Source: JABMNT01 sp048262255 | GTDB taxonomy: Bacteria; Pseudomonadota; Alphaproteobacteria; Rhodospirillales; Casp-alpha2 | Direction: 5' to 3' | Assembly: GCA_048262255.1 (NCBI GenBank) | Contig: JBLXFH010000002.1 | Span: 990,632-1,054,631, forward strand | DNA: 64,000 bases | Shown here: one piece after another, positions 59,961 through 64,000 of the stretch | How positions within the stretch are numbered: position 1 is the first letter of the stretch | How the letters are laid out: each line of letters starts with the position of its first letter | The notes under the pieces: model-generated | Told to the model about the DNA's origin: nothing | The model's input: the letters and a program-made list of their open reading frames with translations, nothing else | Databases searched by the model: none | Position numbers and translations under genes: made by a program

Positions 59961-62273
59961 ATGGAGCTGTTTGAGCCCGTAAATACTGGCGCATTGCATG
60001 ACCAGAGACGGTCACGCATTCCCCACGTGATTATTTTTGCTTTTGTTGCTTTGGTCTATGGTTTCGGTGCTCTCAACGGCATTGAACATAAGCTCATGGA
60101 TTTGCGGTTTAAGTCTTATGACAGAACCGCATCTTCCAGTTCTGTACTCATTGGGATCGATAGCAAGAGCATAAGTGATCTCAAGCAATGGCCCTGGTCA
60201 CGGTCCCTGCACGCCGAAACCATCCGTATTCTGACAAATGCAGGAGCGCGGCGTATCGTCCTCGACATAGACCTCAGTTCCTCTTCATCAGCAGCCGCTG
60301 ATCTGGACTTGGCTGCGGCCATCAAAGACGCTGGCGGAAAAGTTATTTTACCTGTCTTCAAACAGCGGACAAGCAGCAACATTAAAGCGCTAAGTTATAC
60401 AGCACCGTTGCCAATGTTTCTGGATCATGCGCAGACGGCTTCCGTTAATATTCAGGCAGAAGCCGACAGCCTTGTCCGGCGCTATAACCGTGTAGAAGCT
60501 TGGCAGGGATCTCTCGTGCCGGCTTTGGCCACCCAACTGATCGGGCTTTTACCTGATTATCTCGACCCGTTTTATCTGGATTACAGCATCCGTCCGGAGA
60601 GTATCCCTTACATTTCCTATGTGGACATTCTGGGGGGCAAATTTCCAGAAGACATAATCAAAGGCCAAACGGTCTTTATCGGTGCGACGGCTGTGGAACT
60701 GGGTGACATGTTGTCGGTGCCGGTCTTTGGCTCGTTGCCTGGCCCTATGGTCCAGATACTTGCCTATGAATCAATTCTGGCAGGGAGAACCATTGAGCGC
60801 ACGGCTCAGCTGTGGAGTATGGTTGCTATTTTGCTTCTGTCACTTTTCCTTGGTCCACGCATATCTGCATGGACATGGCAGCGTGGTCTTGTGGTGACCC
60901 TGGGCGCAATAGTGCTAATCTATAGCGTTGCGACAATCCTCCAAGTGTTTGCGCCTTTAAGTGCCGATATATCGCCACTCCTGCTGGTTCTTGCTCTGTC
61001 CTATATATGGAGTCTGATTCAGCAGATTGATGTCCAGTCACTCGGGCTGTTCAAACAACACATGGCCGCTGTCCATAATCGGGCTTTAATGAGTTCGGTG
61101 GTCGGTGAAAGCTTTGATGGGATCATTATCGCTAAGCCTTCTGGCGAAATTCAATTTGTTAACCCGGCTGCATGCGCTTTGTTGGGGAGACATACAAACG
61201 ATATTACGGGCCAAAATATTGAGCGTTTCCTTCAAACAGATATGCATAGTGAAGACCATATACGCCACAAGAGTATCGCGGGTTCGCAAGCGCAGATTTT
61301 GGCAAAATCAAAACCGGCAGAAGTCATGGCCAAGGACGGCATCAGAATTCCTGTGGAATATTCAGTGACGGCCGTTCCTCTGGTATTAGGGCAAAGCCCA
61401 ATGGAGGTCCGTACTGATAACCGCTCTGCTTATATCTACACGCTCCACGATATTCGCGAAAGCCAGAAAGCCGAGCATGCCATGCAGACTGCCGCCGACA
61501 AGGCGATTGCTGCAGATCATGCCAAAACTGAACTTCTGGCCAATGTCAGCCACGAACTACGTACACCACTCAATGCAATTATCGGTTTTTCGACCTGTAT
61601 GGATGGTGAGATGTTTGGTCCGTTGGGTAATGATAAATATAAAGAATATGCTAGGGATATTTTATTTAGTGGCGAGCATCTGCTTGAGATGGTCGAAAAT
61701 ATCTTGACCATATCTAGGGTAGATTCCAATAACTTTACCCTCTCGGAAACATACCTTGATCTTGAAGGTCTGGTTAAAGAATGTTCAAGCATCCTAAGCG
61801 GTTCAGCTGAGGCAAAAGAAGTAACTTTGGAAACCGATATCCCTGCTGATCTTCCGCAATTGTTTGCGGACGCCAAGAGTTTGAGGCAGATCCTCCTGAA
61901 CCTCATAGGTAATGCAATCAAATTCACGCCTCCGGAAGGAACTGTTCGCACATTGGCAAGGTTCGAGCCCTCAGGTGAAATTTGCTTAACCATTGCTGAC
62001 AATGGCATTGGGATTGCCCAGAGCGACTTGCAACGGATCGTCAAACCCTTTGAGCAGGTGGAGGGCGCTTTCAGCCGTTCGCACGGTGGCGCAGGCTTGG
62101 GTCTTCATATTGTTTCCGGTTTGGTTGAATTGCATGGGGCACATCTTGATATCCAGAGCGGGCTCGGTGTTGGGACAAAAATCATTATTAGGTTCCCGCG
62201 CGAACGCGTTAAGGGATTGGATAATGTGTTTTCCATAAAGGAAAAAAACCCTTCAAACATGAACAAGATTTGA
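59961..62273 (+). CDS. CHASE2-PAS sensor histidine kinase 2
   Basis: A 770-residue paralogue of kinase 1: CHASE2 (about 45-290; LMDLRFKSYDRTASSSSVLI, VLDIDLSSSSSAAADLDLAA), three spans, PAS (about 385-510; SFDGIIIAKPSGEIQFVNPA), then HisKA with ANVSHELRTPLNAIIGFSTC and HATPase with NLIGNAIKFTPPEG, IADNGIGIAQSDLQ and GGAGLGLHIVSGLV. Sensor halves are near-identical in pattern to kinase 1, whereas the transmitter halves belong to different HisKA groups, implying domain exchange. It follows the FecR gene by 101 bases and may form an operon with it. No response regulator is adjacent. Confidence 0.87.
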   Translation: MELFEPVNTGALHDQRRSRIPHVIIFAFVALVYGFGALNGIEHKLMDLRFKSYDRTASSSSVLIGIDSKSISDLKQWPWSRSLHAETIRILTNAGARRIVLDIDLSSSSSAAADLDLAAAIKDAGGKVILPVFKQRTSSNIKALSYTAPLPMFLDHAQTASVNIQAEADSLVRRYNRVEAWQGSLVPALATQLIGLLPDYLDPFYLDYSIRPESIPYISYVDILGGKFPEDIIKGQTVFIGATAVELGDMLSVPVFGSLPGPMVQILAYESILAGRTIERTAQLWSMVAILLLSLFLGPRISAWTWQRGLVVTLGAIVLIYSVATILQVFAPLSADISPLLLVLALSYIWSLIQQIDVQSLGLFKQHMAAVHNRALMSSVVGESFDGIIIAKPSGEIQFVNPAACALLGRHTNDITGQNIERFLQTDMHSEDHIRHKSIAGSQAQILAKSKPAEVMAKDGIRIPVEYSVTAVPLVLGQSPMEVRTDNRSAYIYTLHDIRESQKAEHAMQTAADKAIAADHAKTELLANVSHELRTPLNAIIGFSTCMDGEMFGPLGNDKYKEYARDILFSGEHLLEMVENILTISRVDSNNFTLSETYLDLEGLVKECSSILSGSAEAKEVTLETDIPADLPQLFADAKSLRQILLNLIGNAIKFTPPEGTVRTLARFEPSGEICLTIADNGIGIAQSDLQRIVKPFEQVEGAFSRSHGGAGLGLHIVSGLVELHGAHLDIQSGLGVGTKIIIRFPRERVKGLDNVFSIKEKNPSNMNKI

Positions 62274-62319
62274 CATCGGGAAATCCTAATCTGTACCCAA
62301 GTATTAAAAGCCTACAAAT

Positions 62320-63573
62320 TCAAAAAACCGAACCTGCCTTCTTCTCTCTTTCCTGAATCCCAAACAGCGATTTCTGTAAATACAACTCACCAGCCAAAGC
62401 TCTCCTCGTCATTCCCCGCAGTACCCCTCCCGGCAATTTGATCGGTGTTATTGGGTGATTGATATTCCTGTCGATGATCAGCACGGCTACTGCGGCTTCA
62501 TATCTCCCCATAATTGAACACGCATCTACCCATGCCGTCTGACTAATCCCGTGATGATGACAAATCCGTGCAGCCGCATCAATTAAATCGCAAACCTCCA
62601 CGCGCCTCCCGGTCGGATGAATACAAGCGACAAACGCATCACTGGCTGCATTCATCGCCATAGTCAGCGTGATGTGCTCAGCACCTGTTGATCGAATATC
62701 AGGTGATCTGGGTTTAACGCCTTCTTCCTTGTCGTTATCCACCGGCGGGTTACAGGTATTATCTATAGATAATTGAGGATTGTTTGTAGGCTGTATGTGT
62801 CGGAAGTTTTCTTCTGCCTTGTCGGAAGTTTTTGGTGTTAATCCACAAGGATCCTCCACTTTCTCAGCTTGTGGTTTATTAACTTCAAGAACCTGATCGA
62901 GCTCGGCTTCGATGATCACAGCAAGAGAGATAATGGTCTCCAGGTGCGGTGTCGGTGTTGTCGCCCGAACTCGGGGAAGTGCAGCAAACCGAATAGCTAT
63001 TTCTTCAACATCAATTCCCTGCTCCTGCGCCGTTGCAATCTTAACCAGAATGCGCCGTCGTATGGCTGACAGCTGCCGTCGGGCCTTATCAAACGCAGCA
63101 AGATCGGCAACCCGCCGTTTCTTCAGCTCTACCAGATACTCATACATTGATGCCAAGGGTGCGAGATTGACCCCGTAAGCAAATACAATTCTCCCCTTAG
63201 CGTCTCGACATCCCGTTCGCCGGAAGTTGCCAAGATCGCTCCATGTCAGACACCCTAGTGCATGCAGCTTGCTCTCCCGATTATATATCTGACGCTCCGT
63301 GATGCCCCGTTCCCTAGCCATCTTGCAAACCGATTTATAGACAATCGGCTGTGCACCAGGCTGCCAATCTACCTCACGAGTATGGCTGATGAGATAATCC
63401 AGATGCTGAATGTCACTGCCGGTCAACCCGATCTCGTGACCGACATCGCGGATCAGGCGCAAGACATCAAAAGCACTCGTCTGCTCTGGAAGCCCTGGAT
63501 AATGTTGATCTGTTTCCAGCCCACGGCGCAGGGCAGTTGCCCCTGATATAGTTCTAACTGATTGAATACCCAT
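62320..63573 (-). CDS. repC: RepC-family plasmid replication initiator
   Basis: A 417-residue initiator of the alphaproteobacterial repABC family. Diagnostic parts are MGIQSVRTISGATALRRGLE, YPGLPEQTSAFDVLRLIRDV, DYLISHTREVDWQPGAQPIV, TERQIYNRESKLHALGCLTW and the C-terminal LRGMTRRALAGELYLQKSLF. ATG 63573 gives the family-standard N-terminus; the frame to 63639 has none. No repA or repB lies in view (the right-hand side is a tRNA), so this is an orphan repC, or partition genes are outside the window. In this family the origin lies inside repC. The region upstream encodes an apparent antisense RNA. Confidence 0.87.
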   Translation of the reverse strand: MGIQSVRTISGATALRRGLETDQHYPGLPEQTSAFDVLRLIRDVGHEIGLTGSDIQHLDYLISHTREVDWQPGAQPIVYKSVCKMARERGITERQIYNRESKLHALGCLTWSDLGNFRRTGCRDAKGRIVFAYGVNLAPLASMYEYLVELKKRRVADLAAFDKARRQLSAIRRRILVKIATAQEQGIDVEEIAIRFAALPRVRATTPTPHLETIISLAVIIEAELDQVLEVNKPQAEKVEDPCGLTPKTSDKAEENFRHIQPTNNPQLSIDNTCNPPVDNDKEEGVKPRSPDIRSTGAEHITLTMAMNAASDAFVACIHPTGRRVEVCDLIDAAARICHHHGISQTAWVDACSIMGRYEAAVAVLIIDRNINHPITPIKLPGGVLRGMTRRALAGELYLQKSLFGIQEREKKAGSVF

Positions 63574-63639
63574 ATGATTTTCGGCTGATCCGACTCTGGA
63601 TACACCGCCCGCCAAACCGCATGATCCTGCGATAAGCAA

Positions 63640-63667
63640 TTGACAAGCGTATCCATTGGGATAAAAT
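63640..63667 (+). promoter_or_regulatory. Sigma-70 promoter of the probable counter-transcribed RNA
   Basis: TTGACA, 16 bases, TAAAAT on the plus strand, opposite the repC leader. A near-consensus pair. Confidence 0.7.
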
Positions 63668-63673
63668 CGAGCC

Positions 63674-63746
63674 TACAATCAAGCAAATGAATATAGGGTG
63701 TTTCTTATCCCGGCAAACCTCGCAATTCCAGTTGCGGGGTTTTTGC
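63674..63746 (+). ncRNA. Probable ctRNA antisense to the repC leader
   Basis: A promoter at 63640-63667 and a terminator at 63715-63746 delimit an RNA of roughly 70 bases on the strand opposite the repC mRNA leader, about 100 bases upstream of repC. In repABC plasmids a small counter-transcribed RNA in the same position represses repC and causes incompatibility. Ends are estimated from promoter and terminator spacing. Confidence 0.65.
63715..63746 (+). terminator. Rho-independent terminator of the ctRNA
   Basis: An 11-pair stem with one G-U pair (AAACCTCGCAA with TTGCGGGGTTT), loop TTCCAG, then a run of T. Confidence 0.75.
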
Positions 63747-63867
63747 GTATTAGAGCTGGATGGTTGTTGCCGCCTCCTTTCCATTGGAGGCATGCCCGAG
63801 AATCGTAACTTGACCTGCTATCGGTGATGGTGTTACTAAGAATCCATTCAGCCGGTAGCGAATAAAG

Positions 63868-63944
<77 letters not shown>

Positions 63945-64000
63945 TTAGTGCGTAAAGAACGCAGTTCTTTATCGCTATAGTACCGTAGGTATTCCGCAGG

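Overview
The window reads as an alphaproteobacterium with roughly 50% GC: the gene families, the initiator tRNA and a RepC-type initiator all fit. A repC-like gene at the right edge, without repA or repB in view but with what looks like its antisense RNA, suggests a secondary replicon (megaplasmid or chromid) or an integrated plasmid remnant.

Layout. (1) 0-4.6 kb, minus strand: a nitrogen-scavenging operon with a BMP-type ABC transporter (binding protein and two permeases), formamidase and a biuret hydrolase cut by the window edge. (2) 4.9-5.5 kb: a pentapeptide-repeat lipoprotein. (3) 5.6-14.1 kb, minus strand: an eight-gene envelope operon with two VWA proteins whose N-terminal anchor resembles ExbD/TolR, a MotA/TolQ/ExbB-type protein, a small membrane protein, a PEGA plus FGE-sulfatase protein, a TPR protein, a lipoprotein and a secreted acidic protein. 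(4) 14.3-37.3 kb: an R-body locus. It holds twelve RebB-family genes (30-36 kb) and an ECF-like sigma factor. Upstream lie candidate toxins and accessory genes: a NUC1-type nuclease, a lytic transglycosylase, a PI-PLC-like protein, a HopA1-like protein, a six-TM patatin phospholipase, a DNase II homologue and several unknown proteins. (5) 37.5-41.8 kb: a methyltransferase, an amino-acid ABC transporter with binding protein and permease fused, and a GluR0-like receptor-channel. (6) 42-53.6 kb: a catabolic cassette (DAD-like cupin, SDR, aldehyde dehydrogenase, complete LIV-type ABC transporter, AraC and IclR regulators, ThDP enzyme) flanked by two direct repeats that look like tRNA-fMet 3' ends with a terminator. 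(7) 54.4-62.3 kb: two paralogous CHASE2 histidine kinases around a TpsB-type outer-membrane transporter and a FecR-domain protein. (8) 62.3-64 kb: repC, a probable counter-transcribed RNA and tRNA-fMet.

The main discovery candidate is a shared promoter-like element, TCACANN, then 13 or 14 bases, then CGTC. It occurs 17 times exactly, plus three near matches, upstream of nearly every transcription unit between 16 and 42 kb on both strands, including the sigma-factor gene itself. It links the Reb genes with the nucleases, phospholipases and HopA1-like protein. My hypothesis is an R-body based toxin-deployment regulon driven by the sigma factor at 36.4-37.3 kb. All functions are inferred from reading the sequence; no database search was run.
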